Below, piece by piece: positions 1 through 10,040 of a stretch of DNA of 22,242 bases (the stretch's first letter is position 1; every line of letters starts with the position of its first letter). The notes under the pieces were generated by a model, which worked only from the letters and a program-made list of their open reading frames with translations, had not been told where the DNA came from and made no database searches. This DNA comes from Glomus cerebriforme (lineage: Eukaryota; Glomeromycota; Glomeromycetes; Glomerales; Glomeraceae): positions 41,216 through 63,457 of the forward strand of contig QKYT01000414.1 in the NCBI GenBank assembly GCA_003550305.1, written 5' to 3'. Both the position numbers and the translations under genes were made by a program.

Positions 1-66
1 TTACAAGAAGGTGATTTTTTTATTTATTTGTATATACAAAATTTGATCTATTTCTATAAAAAAAAT

Positions 67-675
67 CTATATTTGACATTGATCCAAAAAAAAACGAAAT
101 TGGGCGGATCCCGCCTCAAACTTATGATTTTCTTTGTCTTTACCACCCGCCATTTGCCATTTTACAGTCATTTNCNCATTAGCTGATAATTTCATTTTNG
201 TTTTTTNTTTGTAACTATCATCTCCATTCTCAGGTACATACAAACGAACAAAACTCAATTGCCCCTGTCCATAATTACGTTCTCCCCACTTCTCATCATC
301 TAATATTTGCGCGATTTCATCAAATGCATTTTCCCCCTTGAAACTACAAAAATAAAAAGATCCACATGGAGAGTAATGCGTTATATGATCTTTGAAAACA
401 CCAACAAAAGCATTTTCACTACAGTGTAATGAAAAGGTTTGTTCCCCAACTGCAGTATAATTGTTCTTAAGTCGCTTTTGTAGCTCCTTAATTATAGCNT
501 TTTTTAAATGGGAGAGTTCTGAATTAGAAATTGGTTGAATATGTGATGGAAGTTTGTTGTAAGATATATGTTTTAGTGTCTCATGTCGTTGTAACCCTGA
601 ANNGGTTTTAAACCCTTTGGTACGCCTTGTACAGATTGAACAATAGAACTTAGCTGGATCTTGAATCGTAGGCAT
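67..675 (-). CDS. C2H2-type zinc finger protein, apparently intact, 202 aa
   Basis: Single-exon reading frame from ATG (673-675 on the minus strand) to TAG (67-69). Near the N terminus, residues 12-36 form a C2H2 finger: C12-x2-C15, a hydrophobic/basic linker, then H31-x4-H36 (FYCSIC at the start, LQRHETLKH at the end). The rest, about 165 residues, has no domain I can name; it contains a lysine-rich helix-like stretch (about 55-72), a Phe/Cys-rich middle (about 80-110) and a charged tail. One finger alone seldom gives sequence-specific DNA binding, so nucleic-acid or protein binding is inference. Five N-containing codons (about residues 25, 59, 156, 158 and 166-167) are unresolved but introduce no stop. 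A T9 run close to the C terminus could hide an indel altering the last nine residues. Similar single-finger paralogues are, from memory, abundant in Rhizophagus. It is the only gene here without visible damage. Confidence 0.8.
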   Translation of the reverse strand: MPTIQDPAKFYCSICTRRTKGFKTXSGLQRHETLKHISYNKLPSHIQPISNSELSHLKXAIIKELQKRLKNNYTAVGEQTFSLHCSENAFVGVFKDHITHYSPCGSFYFCSFKGENAFDEIAQILDDEKWGERNYGQGQLSFVRLYVPENGDDSYKXKXKMKLSANXXMTVKWQMAGGKDKENHKFEAGSAQFRFFLDQCQI

Positions 676-1926
676 CTAAAATAATAAAAATTTATGAGAA
701 AAAAAATAACCAGAAAAAAGAAAAATAACTATTTGTATAGTTTTGCAAGTTCAAAAAAAAAAATCAGCTGGTTTTGGGACAAAATACATACCAGGTTAGG
801 TCGGATGGGTTGTTAGGTAGTCGGATGGGTTGAGTGCGCGCTTTTTTTTAAGTTTTTTTGTTTTTGCGTGGTGCGAAATAAGAAAAATTCTTTTTGATTG
901 ATCTGCACACTCACCTGATATGAGATAACTTACATGCAGATCGGTTTTGATACACAAAAAAAATTTAATGCGGCATTATGTCAATTTTACTGCGTGAACT
1001 AAATCCGCCCATATGATATAAAAATAAAAATATGATTTCATAAGAAAGCTGAAATAAGAAAGTAATAAGCTATTATTATAAGATTTTTTATTAATTAAAA
1101 ATCCTTTTTAAATATATAAAATATATGTGAGTAGAAAGGATCAATTTCTTTCTTATATACATATATTTTTTTACTATAGACTACCCAGAAAGTTAAATTC
1201 TATTTTCTTGTACTACCTTATGATAAAATAAGTATGTATTATCTAAATCTAATATAATTTCAAAATTATTATCTTAAATAGTTTTAATATCTTTTTTTCT
1301 TTTTTTAGTACTATTCATATAAATTTATAAATATGATTTTTTTTTTTTTGTATAGTAACTATAAAAAGAAAAGCTTTAATATACTCTATTTTAAAAATCT
1401 TTATATTGTTAGTTAGTATAGCTAACACTTTTGCTTTACAATTATCTGACGATACCTTATCTGATATAAGAATGTTAAAGAAAACTTAAATACTTAAAAG
1501 TATTATTACTACTTTTTGAACATTAATAAGAGAACCATAGAAATATAATATTTAATAATACTTTTTATTTATGATTCTTTATTATCAATAGCTATAAATA
1601 GAATTTCTTAGTAATTGGATAAAGCATTATTAAAAATTGCTATTAGTAATCTTTTATCATTTCTATAACTATATTATTATAGCTTAAAATGCTATTTAAG
1701 TAGTTTTTACTAGAATAGTGAATTACTTGATCTTCTGTTTTATTTCTTTTAGCTTTTAAGTGAAAAAAAATAAGAATATTTAAAAACTCTGAAAGCTTTA
1801 ATTGGATCATAATATTATATTACAAATATATAATTTAAGAGAAAATATATATTTTAAGAGAAAAAAGTTTAAAATGAAAATTAATTTTGAAATATATAAA
1901 TTGATACATAAACTAACTAGTCATAA
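676..1926. other. 5' flank of the zinc finger gene, then unassigned AT-rich DNA
   Basis: Bases 676-1020 are the upstream flank, with richer composition than the rest. They hold the duplicated motif at 801-832, a GTGCGCGC patch, and a perfect 8-bp inverted repeat GATCTGCA (900-907) / TGCAGATC (935-942). From 1021 to 1926 the DNA is A/T homopolymer-rich with stops in all frames; I see no gene, RNA or mobile element. Confidence 0.5.
791..834 (-). promoter_or_regulatory. Duplicated GC-rich motif upstream of the zinc finger gene
   Basis: TCGGATGGGTTG occurs at 801-812 and again at 821-832, exactly 20 bp apart, joined by TTAGGTAG and preceded by GGTTAGG. This is about 125-160 bp upstream of the zinc finger ATG and is strikingly GC-rich against the surrounding AT DNA. 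The 20-bp spacing is about two helical turns, which fits a pair of factor-binding sites; that function is inference. Confidence 0.4.
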
Positions 1927-2250
1927 TTATCAAAAATAGCATTTTATCAATATTCTTATATTCTTAAGAGTAGTGAAGTTTGTAATCAGAATGTTATTGA
2001 CTAAAAGGATGCCAAATTTATTAAACAGTATTATTAAAAAAAATTAGCTAAATTAATTTTGATGTAGATACTAGTAGGCAATTTAGATATAAATAAAAGT
2101 GATACAAAATAATATAACTTGTTACCAGTATTACTAGAAAAAAAAACTGGTAATAGAATTGATGATATGTTTAATAAACTCTTTAAGAATTCTAAATCAG
2201 AAGAAACTTTTCTTGATGGATGTCATCAGTTCATTACTAGAAAAATCTAA
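1927..2250 (+). pseudogene. Decayed coding remnant, nonsense codons only
   Basis: One forward frame runs about 107 codons with protein-like composition, interrupted by in-frame stops at 2002 (TAA), 2035 (TAA), 2065 (TAG) and 2110 (TAA) and ending in TAA at 2248-2250. No frame change is needed across this length. Recognisable stretches include KIAFYQYSYILKSSEV near 1933-1980 and, after the last internal stop, a clean segment with LLPVLLEKKTGNRIDDMF and FLDGCHQFITRKI. Upstream of 1927 the frame dissolves into stops, so the N-terminal part is lost or is on an unseen exon. I do not recognise the family; the length and mixed charged/hydrophobic pattern argue for a former gene, probably from a repeated family. 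The INKS motif near 2089-2100 is shared with the remnant at 6003-6173, though that may be chance. Confidence 0.5.
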
Positions 2251-3193
2251 GATTTTTAATTTTTTTTATTTTACTCTTTTATAGTATACATATATCACAT
2301 ATATAGTATTTTATATATGCATTATATCATAATATATATTATATATCATAAAAGATAGCATTAGAAAAATTTGATTTTTTTTTCTAGAATTTACTACTTT
2401 TTTACTAATAATACTAATAATAGTAATTAAGAAAAAAATAAAATAATCTAATAATCTCAAAAAATATAATAAATATATTACCAATTCTATCATTAGTTAG
2501 TATATAAAACTAATAATACTAGTGATAGCAAAAAATCTGCCTTAGAAAATAATCCAGTAAAATTTTTATCTTAAAATGCTCAAAAATTGGTATACTTATT
2601 GTTTTAATTTAGTTTAAATTATGATTAGATTTTGAAAATGCTTATAATATAAAATAATAAATGAAGATTTTACTTTTAGATGTTGTTTTTTATTTATTTA
2701 GAACTAATTATACATTTTTTAGATTATAGGTTCATATCATGCATTACTATAAATTTTATGAAGATAATAGGGATAACTGGTAGCATTATATTATTATAAA
2801 AAAATCTGATCTAATAAAATATTTGAAAATGATGAGAAAGTTATGAGAAAGTAAAGTGCAATAATAAGTTATTCAATTAATTTTGATTAATTTTAATTAG
2901 CACTATTCTATAATTCTATAATTTTGACTAGATTTTTGGATACAATATTTTGATATCCAAGCTGATATAAAAATGACTTGAAACTAGTAAACTTATAGAA
3001 TATATCTGATTTTTTGCCAGTTTCTTACCAATTCTTAATCAGTTTCTAGTCAGTATTCAGATACTTTCTCAGTATTACCATAATATTATATTAGATTCTC
3101 AAATTATATATCTAAAGATCAGCTAGAATTATAATATAATGTTGGCTAAAATTATACTATGAATTTATTATATTATTTAATATAATTTTTTTT
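2251..3193. other. AT-rich DNA, nothing assigned
   Basis: TATA-type runs, homopolymers and stops in all frames. An open stretch of about 60 codons on the minus strand (2311-2493) is low-complexity Ile/Leu/Phe sequence of the kind AT-rich DNA gives by chance. No gene, RNA or repeat structure is supported. Confidence 0.5.
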
Positions 3194-3410
3194 ATTAGTA
3201 ATTAAAAGCAACTAGAATGATGGCAATATCAATTTAATATTTTAGCAATAAAAAGATCACACAGCTAAATAAATGTATATATAGTTCTTTAGTAATAAAA
3301 AAATTACAAAGTAATATAAATATATAAATAACTCTTTAATAATAAAAAAGCTACAGAATTAAACCAATATGAAAATAGTTTCTTAATAATAAAAAAATCA
3401 TAAATAGTTA
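3194..3410. repeat. Five-copy tandem repeat, period 47 bp
   Basis: Copies start at 3194, 3241, 3288, 3335 and 3382, exactly 47 bp apart, each beginning with a variant of TTTAGTAATAAAAAAATTAC. The first copy is the most diverged. Since 47 is not a multiple of three, the array is not a protein repeat. Even spacing despite divergence points to amplification by replication slippage or unequal exchange, then point mutation. Confidence 0.7.
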
Positions 3411-3424
3411 AGAAAATTACCACT

Positions 3425-3710
3425 ATTAAATTATAAAACTATTATTAAATTTAATAGATTATAATATCATTATTACTATTAAATTATAACATTACAATTA
3501 GATAGTAGGAATTAACTAAAATAATAGTCAAAACATGATAAAAATATCCAAAAATAAAAGATGGTATTACTGTTAAATTATAATACTAGATTATACTATT
3601 ATTATTAGATTATAATACTACTATTAAATTATAACATTATATTATAATATCATTACCAGACTATAATATTACTATTAGATTATAATACTATTGTCATAAA
3701 TCATAATTTA
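3425..3710. repeat. Degenerate AT repeat of the ATTATAATACTACTATTA type
   Basis: Variants of AGATTATAATACTACTATTA recur many times on the plus strand with irregular spacing of about 20-30 bp. There is no open frame and no splice or RNA signal. It reads as an old, eroded minisatellite. Confidence 0.5.
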
Positions 3711-4308
3711 ATTTAAATTGCTAGAAATTCTGAAATGATCTATCATGAATAATAACTTATTTTTTTTTTTACAGTCTTTAAAAAAATTATCACTATTTTC
3801 TAATTGATTGAATTTGCATCATATCAAATTATTGATCAATTATAATAAAATAAGTAAAAACAACTAAAAATACTAAAAACACTTAATAAAAAGTATGATA
3901 TTATTTAATTTTCATTAAATTTTATTTGATAAAAAAATATGCATGATATTATCTAATCTTCATCAATCTATAATATAAAAGAATAGATAGTACTTGGCAT
4001 AGTTTGCATAAAAAATCAAAAAATGACATGTGAATATCTTTTTAATATTTATTACACTTGTTAAAAATATTTATTTACTTTGCTTCAAAAGCTTGTATTT
4101 GTGAAAAAAATATAAAACCAATAAGAGTAGGATCCTAAAATATATATAAAAAGGTAGGGTCAGAGTTTACATATCTGATATAATGAATCAAAAAAATTAT
4201 GTAAATCTTTTTTTTTTGAATAATTTCTGATAATGTCAGCCAGAAATTTATTACTTATTTTAATAATTAACTGATATTACTATAATTTTAGTTCTGAAAA
4301 AAATAAAT
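3711..4308. other. AT-rich DNA, nothing assigned
   Basis: Homopolymer-rich spacer with stops in every frame. No coding, RNA or mobile-element signal recognised. Confidence 0.5.
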
Positions 4309-4620
4309 TAATGTCATCATTTTCTTTTTTTTAGGAAACTAAATAAATGAACAAAACTGAACGAACGGAATTTGAATGAACGAACTAAAAGATTAATTTG
4401 TTCATTTCTTTCATTTTTTTTTTACTTTCAAAGAATATAATTAATGTTTCCTTTCTTTTTTTTTTAGAAACTAAATAAATAGATAAAGTTGAACAAACAG
4501 AACTTGAATGAATGAACTAAAAAGTGAATTTGTTCATTTCTTTTCATTTTTTTACTTTCAGGAAATATAATTAATGTCTTTCTTCTCTTTTTTTTAGAAA
4601 ACTGGATGAACAATTAGATT
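4309..4620 (+). repeat. Tandem array of ~131-bp intron-like units
   Basis: Two full units and one partial unit begin with TTAATGTC/TTAATGTTTC at 4309, 4441 and 4571 (periods 132 and 130). Each carries a long T/C tract ending in TAG (at 4333-4334, 4466-4467 and 4596-4597, a 3' splice-site-like signal), then GAAACTAAATAAAT, a segment rich in GAAC/GAATGAAC, and TTTGTTCATTTC, which can pair with the preceding AATGAAC. In the second unit GTGAATTTG (4523 on) could be a donor; the first unit lacks that GT. No reading frame survives. The design resembles the larger array at 19833-21133, although the sequences differ. Confidence 0.6.
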
Positions 4621-4745
4621 CAGATTAGATCAATTTCAGATTAGTTTAGATTCAGATCTAGTCAGATTCAGATACCTTTAAATTAGTTTCAGACTAGATT
4701 TAGATCAGATTAGATTTAAATTAAATCTAATCTGAACTGATCTGT
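4611..4745. repeat. CAGATTAGAT-type simple repeat with a hairpin
   Basis: AGATTCAGATTAGAT variants fill the segment. It ends in a perfect 13-bp inverted repeat, TCAGATTAGATTT (4705-4717) and its complement (4723-4735), around a 5-nt loop. The repeat could form a hairpin or cruciform. Confidence 0.6.
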
Positions 4746-5544
4746 TTGGAACACTAATTAAATTATTGGTTATAGATTTCTCATGTGATAAATTATGTTC
4801 AATTGGGATTTGATATCAATGAAGATATAAATATAAAAAATACTATTCAAAAGATTTGTAATACTTCAGTAGTACATTTAGAATTAGTACGAAAAAGAGA
4901 TATATGTGAGATTACAATTTTGAAGTTATGTAATATTATAATAATTACTATAATTTGTAAAATCAGGATGAAAAAAAAAAATTCAATATCAGAAAATTCT
5001 AATTAGTATGAGTGATCTTAGCTAACAGAAGGTGAATATACAGGATTTATTTAAATTTGTGCAATACCTAATATTAGAATGTAAAAAATTTTTAAGCAGA
5101 AGTTTAGTAATAAGCAAAATGATGAAATGTAGTAATTTAATAAAACTATATTAAAGTCTTATTAAAAAGTTAGTGAAACTTGACAAAAGGTAAAACCTAT
5201 CAAAACCTATTATAAATGGTAAAACTGATAAAACTTTGTAAAACTATAATAAAATTAAGTATAGGATTTTAGAAGAGTTTGATAAGCAATCTTATTTGAG
5301 TTAGCTAAAATAATACAATTTGAAAAAATATCTCTTAAAAAATCTAATCCATAAGTTTCAGATCACTCAATTTCAACTTTTAATTGGAATATACCATTAT
5401 CTCATAAATCAAGTATGTAATAAATTAACCTAAAATTGATTTTTTCTTGCAAATTTTTTATATAATTTTTTCTATATTAGAAATTAATACAAATTATTTT
5501 ACTATTGAAAAATTGAAAAAATAATTGAAAAAATATAGTATTAA
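4746..5544. other. AT-rich DNA with one weak open stretch
   Basis: An open forward stretch at about 4785-5006 has no ATG and ends in low-complexity Ile/Lys codons; it might be a short coding remnant but cannot be supported. Downstream are AAAACC/AAAACT-rich low-complexity repeats near 5180-5260. No RNA or mobile element is recognised. Confidence 0.4.
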
Positions 5545-5702
5545 CTATAGATGTCATCCAAATCCTAAAATCAATTTGGATATATAGTAAAATCCCAAAT
5601 TATTTTGTCACTTTACTTAATAAATTACATATAAACTAAATAAATTTGTACATTTCAAATTATATTTATGACATCCTAAAATAATTTGGATGGCATCTAT
5701 AG
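5545..5702. mobile_element. MITE-like element, 158 bp, 19-bp imperfect terminal inverted repeats
   Basis: The left end CTATAGATGTCATCCAAAT (5545-5563) and the right end (5684-5702) are inverted copies with one mismatch (GTCATCC against GCCATCC). The interior is AT-rich with no open frame, and both subterminal regions carry a CCTAAAAT...ATTTGGAT motif that can fold back on itself. Size, terminal repeats and lack of coding capacity fit a non-autonomous DNA transposon. A target duplication is not clear: flanks are GTATTAA and TATTGAC, so a TATT or TA duplication is possible but unproven. Confidence 0.6.
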
Positions 5703-6002
5703 TATTGACACAGATATAAGCAATAATAGAGTTATATTAGCAGAAATTTTACAAAATAAATTGAACGATAAAATATCACAATAAAATATAAGTAAATTAT
5801 TTCTTATCATAAAATTGTAATTATATTATTTCAAAACTAATTTTCTTTTTTTTTTTGAATAAATAATAAATGTGTTAAATACTGAAATTATTAATACTGA
5901 TTTAGGTTTAAAGTAAATTTTAAATCATACATTAGATTTTGCATTATTAAGTAAATAGACCTTAAAAGAAAATCAGAAATTTAGTAAAAAAGAAGAAGAT
6001 AA
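5703..6002. other. AT-rich spacer, nothing assigned
   Basis: No open frame with protein-like composition and no repeat structure recognised between the MITE-like element and the next coding remnant. Confidence 0.4.
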
Positions 6003-6173
6003 ACAAATAAGCAAAATGTTATTCTATACTTTAAGGCATATTTCTTGGCTAGAGATATAAATAAAAGTGAAAAATATATAGCTCGAGAGATGCATAATAA
6101 ACTGAAAGGATTAGTAGAAAAAAAAATTTTAAAAGAAAAAGAAATAATTCCAAAAATTTCTACAATTAGTAAT
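6003..6173 (+). pseudogene. Short coding remnant, Lys/Glu-rich helical protein
   Basis: The forward frame from just after a TAA (6000-6002) is open for about 56 codons and stops at TGA (6171-6173), with further in-frame stops shortly after. It contains ARDINKSEKYIAREMHNKL, a Lys/Glu-rich stretch and IIPKISTISN. The pattern is helical and hydrophilic and, from memory, resembles a repeated Rhizophagus family with an 'R-x-M-x-x-x-L ... P-x-I-x-T-I' arrangement; no biochemical function is known to me. There is no in-frame ATG at the left edge, so this is an internal fragment. Confidence 0.45.
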
Positions 6174-6829
6174 TGAATTACTTGATATACATAAAACTCA
6201 TCATAAATTAAAAGTCCAATAAGCTTTAGTACTAGTTGATAATCTTAGAAAATAAAGAATTTGATAAACAAATAAGATTTTGTAAATTTTTAAAAAATTT
6301 TGATGATAAAACAACATTTTTTTAAGTTTTTTTTGTTATAAATTTTATAAAAATTATTGAAATTACGAATTTATTTATTATATTTATAATTAGGAATCTG
6401 ATGATATGATAAGTAAAAGTTTTTTTTATTTACAATTTAGTATGAAAATGCAAGAAATTTATTCATATAATACAATTATACCTCCATATAGTCATCTAAT
6501 CAGTTTTACCAAATTTGGTTATTTTATAGAGACTATGTAAAGGTAATCTCTTTACAATCATCATCATATTAAAAATCATATACTATAATTATATAGAAGG
6601 TTTTTCAATTTTTGGTTAGAAATTTTATTGTAAATATTAATTAATATGTAAATTAATTTAAAGTTTTAAATAAAGTTATCAATATAAAATCAGTCTGTAT
6701 ACTAAATTATTTATTAGTTGGTAATTATTATTAAATGTATTACATAAATATTTGGTTATTAAATATTATATTAATGCTAAAAAAAATATGAAAAGTTAAG
6801 CACATAATACTTTTAGAAGCATAGTAATC
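6174..6829. other. AT-rich DNA, nothing assigned
   Basis: Stops in all frames and homopolymers. One might look here for the 3' terminal repeat of the neighbouring transposase remnant, but no convincing match to its other flank could be found by eye. Confidence 0.4.
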
Positions 6830-8059
6830 AAATACTAAAAAAATCTATGATTAATATCTACCTTCATGATTATTATTCAATCTGTTTGACAATTTTAAAG
6901 TATCTCTTAAAGAGTTTTACATCTTTTATTTAAAATTCATCAATATTCTATTACTTAAAAAATATAATTCAGGTTTATAAGGATTTAAGAGCATCACCTA
7001 AAGAGACCAGAATTTTTTTTTCTTTAGAATCACTATTATTATCATCATCATACGTTTCCTCTTATATCAGTCTTATAATATTATTCTTATTCAAAATATT
7101 CTCAGTTGGAATTTCTCTTGATCTTGAAAAAAATTATTTAATATGTCTGTTAATGAAATAACTGAAAAATCATTTATATTAAGCTCTCTGATCATTTAAT
7201 CAATATCAGTCATTTCATTATCTCTTACTTCTTATTGAGTTTCTGATGCATTTTCTCTTTCTTTATCAGATAAAGAAAGTAAAATTCCTGTTTTTTCCAA
7301 CAATTTAAAACTGTTTTTTCAGACACATTATTCCATGATTTTGCAATATAATTAATTACATTCTTTATATTAATCTTTTTCTTATTTATATCCTTCTTAT
7401 TTTCAAATATATTCAATATATATTGGTAGTATTTTCTTTTGAAATAATTTTGGAGATAACTTATAGTGTTGAGTGGTAGAAAAGCTATTTCAACATGAGT
7501 TAATTAGAACTGAAAGGTATCAAGCTGATGTCTATCTAATCTACTTCTTAAACCACCATCACAATTACTATGACTTTTTGAACCACTATCACAATTGCTA
7601 CGATCTCTTGAAACTTAACTTTCTATAATTAAAATATATAAATCATGTTAATTAGTGTAAAAGAAAAATTTTATAGAATAAGCCTTACTAAATGTAAATG
7701 ATTCATTTTTATCATTATCTTGATCATTCTTTAAGACTGATGAATAATGCAGATTGAAGTATGATGATAGTTATTAACTAAAAGTAAGATCTTTTTATCT
7801 TGCATTCTAAAACAGCTGTCTATTTTACAAAAAACCTCTTCAAATATGAAAGAGTTCATCTATGCTTTAGGATTACCTTGATAATACATAGGAAGACATT
7901 TTAAGGTAACCTTTGAAAGTGATCTCAGATGTTTTGAATTGCTAATTACTCATGATTTTAGCTTATCAGTTCTTATCACATTAATTCACAGATTTGACAT
8001 TTTATGTCATCACTTATAGCTGAACGGCACTGTTTTAATTGGGATTTAATAGGAGACAT
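6830..8059 (-). pseudogene. pogo/Tigger (CENP-B-like, DDE_1) transposase, degenerate
   Basis: Minus-strand pieces line up in order like a Tigger transposase. An ATG at 8059 opens an N-terminal piece ending SDDIKCQICELM. Next, near 7760-7900, come LPMYYQGNPKA, a TAG (7860-7862) where the family has Trp, MNSFIFEE and KKILLLVNN; the last is the catalytic LLxDN motif with Asp changed to Asn (AAT, 7773-7775). A Ser/Asn/Asp-rich linker follows, then THVEIAFLPLNTIS near 7466-7500, matching the family's FLPxNTTSxLQP signature with the following block deleted. Then comes the C-terminal helical part, with YIAKSWNNVSEKTVLNCW (7300-7360). An eroded acidic tail reaches about 6830. Most of the CENP-B DNA-binding region and the first catalytic block are missing, with several stops and frame changes. 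The family reaction is cut-and-paste transposition at TA; this copy cannot do it. Confidence 0.75.
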
Positions 8060-8436
8060 AATAAAAGAGTATTTTTTTGTAATTAATTGATCATTTGCTA
8101 TGAATTTATATGATTTAATATATTATGAATCAATCTGATGATTAAACGTGTAATAAATTTAATCATTTTGATGTACCATATGATTATAAAAGGTTTAATT
8201 ATTAATAAACATAATATGTATATTTGGAACTTTTAAGTGATAATGATTATAAGTAATATGGAGGTAATTTAATAGTATTAAAAACTGTTTTGCAAAAATG
8301 TGTACTTATACTATATAAAGTGTAACTATAGAGGTTCTATTATTAGTATAAAATATGATATTTAGGTTATACAAAATAGTGGTCCTAACTCAGCCTAAAA
8401 AAGCTGAATTATAACTAATTTACTATATTTATATAT
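8060..8436. other. AT-rich flank of the transposase remnant
   Basis: No open frame. The TIR of the transposon might lie here (GTGTAACTATAGAGGTTCT at 8320-8338 is the only pogo-like string), but no matching inverted copy was found on the other side. Confidence 0.3.
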
Positions 8437-9144
8437 ATGATCAATACCCACATCAGAATATCAATATTCTCTACTTTATATGCAGATCATGAATTAAATT
8501 GATTCATAATTATAGAAAAAGACAACATGATCAAATCTAATAAAATATTAACTTCCAAATATCTGGATTGGCATGCCAAATTAAGTAGATTACCAAGTAT
8601 ATTGACAGATAAGATTTGATCCAACCTGTACAAAAAATATAAAAAAAAAACTGGACATGGGCCATGGCAATTATCAAAAGCTGTAATAGTATCTCAAGCC
8701 TCTGATTTCAAGCCTATTATTCACAAAGCTAAACCCTATCCAGAATTAATTATTAAATCCATTCTAAAGCATTTTATATACCTGAAATTCCAAAATAGTT
8801 TTAGGAGGATTGATAATTATAACTTTGTATTGTCTCAACCATGGGATTCATCATGTCCTATTTGCGATAGAAATCATGAGAATTATGGGGTACATGGCAA
8901 TTAGTATAAAAATGACAAAATAGATCATGTAAAATTGATCACCTGAAATGTGCAGTATGATATCAGGAAAATGCTATTCACTCCGTTCATAACTCAGTTA
9001 AAATTATCAGATTAGAAAATTTTTTGCAAAACAAGATTTTGGCACTTTTTTTTGTCATCAAGACTAATACCTAATTTTCATTCCAAGAATCTCATTACTA
9101 ATCACAGATATAAACAAATGAAACAGACTATTAGGTTAGGGTGA
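8437..9144 (+). pseudogene. Zinc-binding-like repeated-family protein, decayed by stops only
   Basis: From ATG 8437 to TGA 9142-9144 one frame reads as protein for about 235 codons, with internal stops at 8500 (TGA), 8617 (TGA), 8902 (TAG), 8944 (TGA) and 9013 (TAG) and no frame change. Order: STLYADHELN near the start; KYLDWHAKLSRLPSILTDKI; a basic stretch KKYKKKTGHGPWQLSKAV; VSQASDFKPII; KPYPELIIKSI; NFVLSQPWDSSCPICDRNH, a C-P-x-C...H motif that looks like half a zinc ribbon; and RFWHFFLSSRLIPNFH near the end. After the CPxC half, the second cysteine pair expected for a zinc ribbon is not seen (LIT then TGA at 8944 is where one might sit). From memory this belongs to an uncharacterised repeated family in Rhizophagus; function unknown. 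The stop after GN (8902) is TAG where a Trp codon would fit. Confidence 0.65.
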
Positions 9145-9145
9145 G

Positions 9146-9163
9146 ATATATATATATATATAT
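9146..9163. repeat. (TA)n microsatellite
   Basis: About nine TA dinucleotides directly downstream of the decayed coding frame. A similar run is at 13744-13761. Confidence 0.8.
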
Positions 9164-9339
9164 GATGGTACAATGAACATAGCAAGTATCACAATAAGAC
9201 TTTATCATGTATCATGCATCATTGTATCAAGCGAAGCTGTATCATGGTCTAAGATCTGAATATCTGATATGTATTTTTTATTTACAATCAATAAAGCAAA
9301 GGTGCATTAAGCACAATATATTTACATGATAATATTCTG

Positions 9340-10040
9340 CATAGTATGGTTGTGAGGATTGAGGGATTGTATTTGCATCCCAATAAATGCGCAGTATAAT
9401 ATTCGGGAAAATTATTGCTGAGATGATTGCTATGCGACGTAAGAAAAAATTAACTGTAACATCTTGTAGACGCGTAATATCCTCAAACTTTCCCGCAGAT
9501 ATTCATGTAACAGTAATAATGAAAAAAGACCCCTTTGTTGATCGAAGGGGCATGATTCCATATGGTTAACGATCAAGGCTTTTTATTATGTCTTTGAGCG
9601 AATCTGTTGATCTGATTTTCTGTGATGCCATCATAATTCCCCCAAAGATTTATCGATTCTTGGACCTCTGGAAATCATATAAAAAGAAGGTAAGGTGATT
9701 AGTAAATCCTTTTATCTGCCTTGCACAAATTATAAGTAAACAATAAAGCAAAATATTCAAACTACTGTACCTTTATACTCATTATTAATATCAGCAATCA
9801 ATCAAACGAGTCTATTCTGAAAAGTATTAATAAGGTATGATGATTTATTTTTCAGCTTGATTCTAGAAGAACATCATCACAATGCTAATCATTTTTTCTG
9901 ACTTTATAGGTGTACAAAGTCAAAGCGGATATATTACCATTCTTGATCTTTTTAACACATTTGATCGCGTTAACATGTGTCTCATCGGCACAGCATTATT
10001 TTGTGGCTTCGTAAATTTTACCTGATTTTAATCATATGCC
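9340..10040. pseudogene. GC-richer coding island of uncertain strand
   Basis: Composition is clearly less AT-rich than the flanks and both strands show open frames. Plus-strand reading: ATG 9387 to TAA 9567-9569, then in the same frame ATG 9588 to 9689 (34 codons), a GTAAGG...TTATAG intron (9690-9909), and an exon 9910-10014 whose translation is a hydrophobic helix (ILPFLIFLTHLIALTC); the spliced product would be 68 aa. Minus-strand reading: a stretch ending at TAG 9885-9887 with ADETHVNAIKCVKKIKNGN and SALTLYTYKVRKND, and another at 9573-9669 with GITENQINRFAQRHNKKP, preceded by a TTTCCAG acceptor. The minus reading has the hydrophilic Lys/Asn/Glu-rich composition of other proteins here, while the plus reading looks like its hydrophobic antisense shadow, so I favour the minus strand. 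It has stops (9996-9998 TAA, 10032-10034 TGA) and is probably a pseudogene. Family not recognised. Confidence 0.4.

Noticed and set aside
2311..2493. Minus-strand open frame of 60 codons
   Set aside because: Low-complexity Ile/Leu/Phe translation from TATA-type DNA with no splice context; expected by chance at this composition.
4785..5006. Forward open frame of 73 codons
   Set aside because: No ATG start (begins GTG) and the last third is Ile/Lys low complexity; too weak to call a gene.
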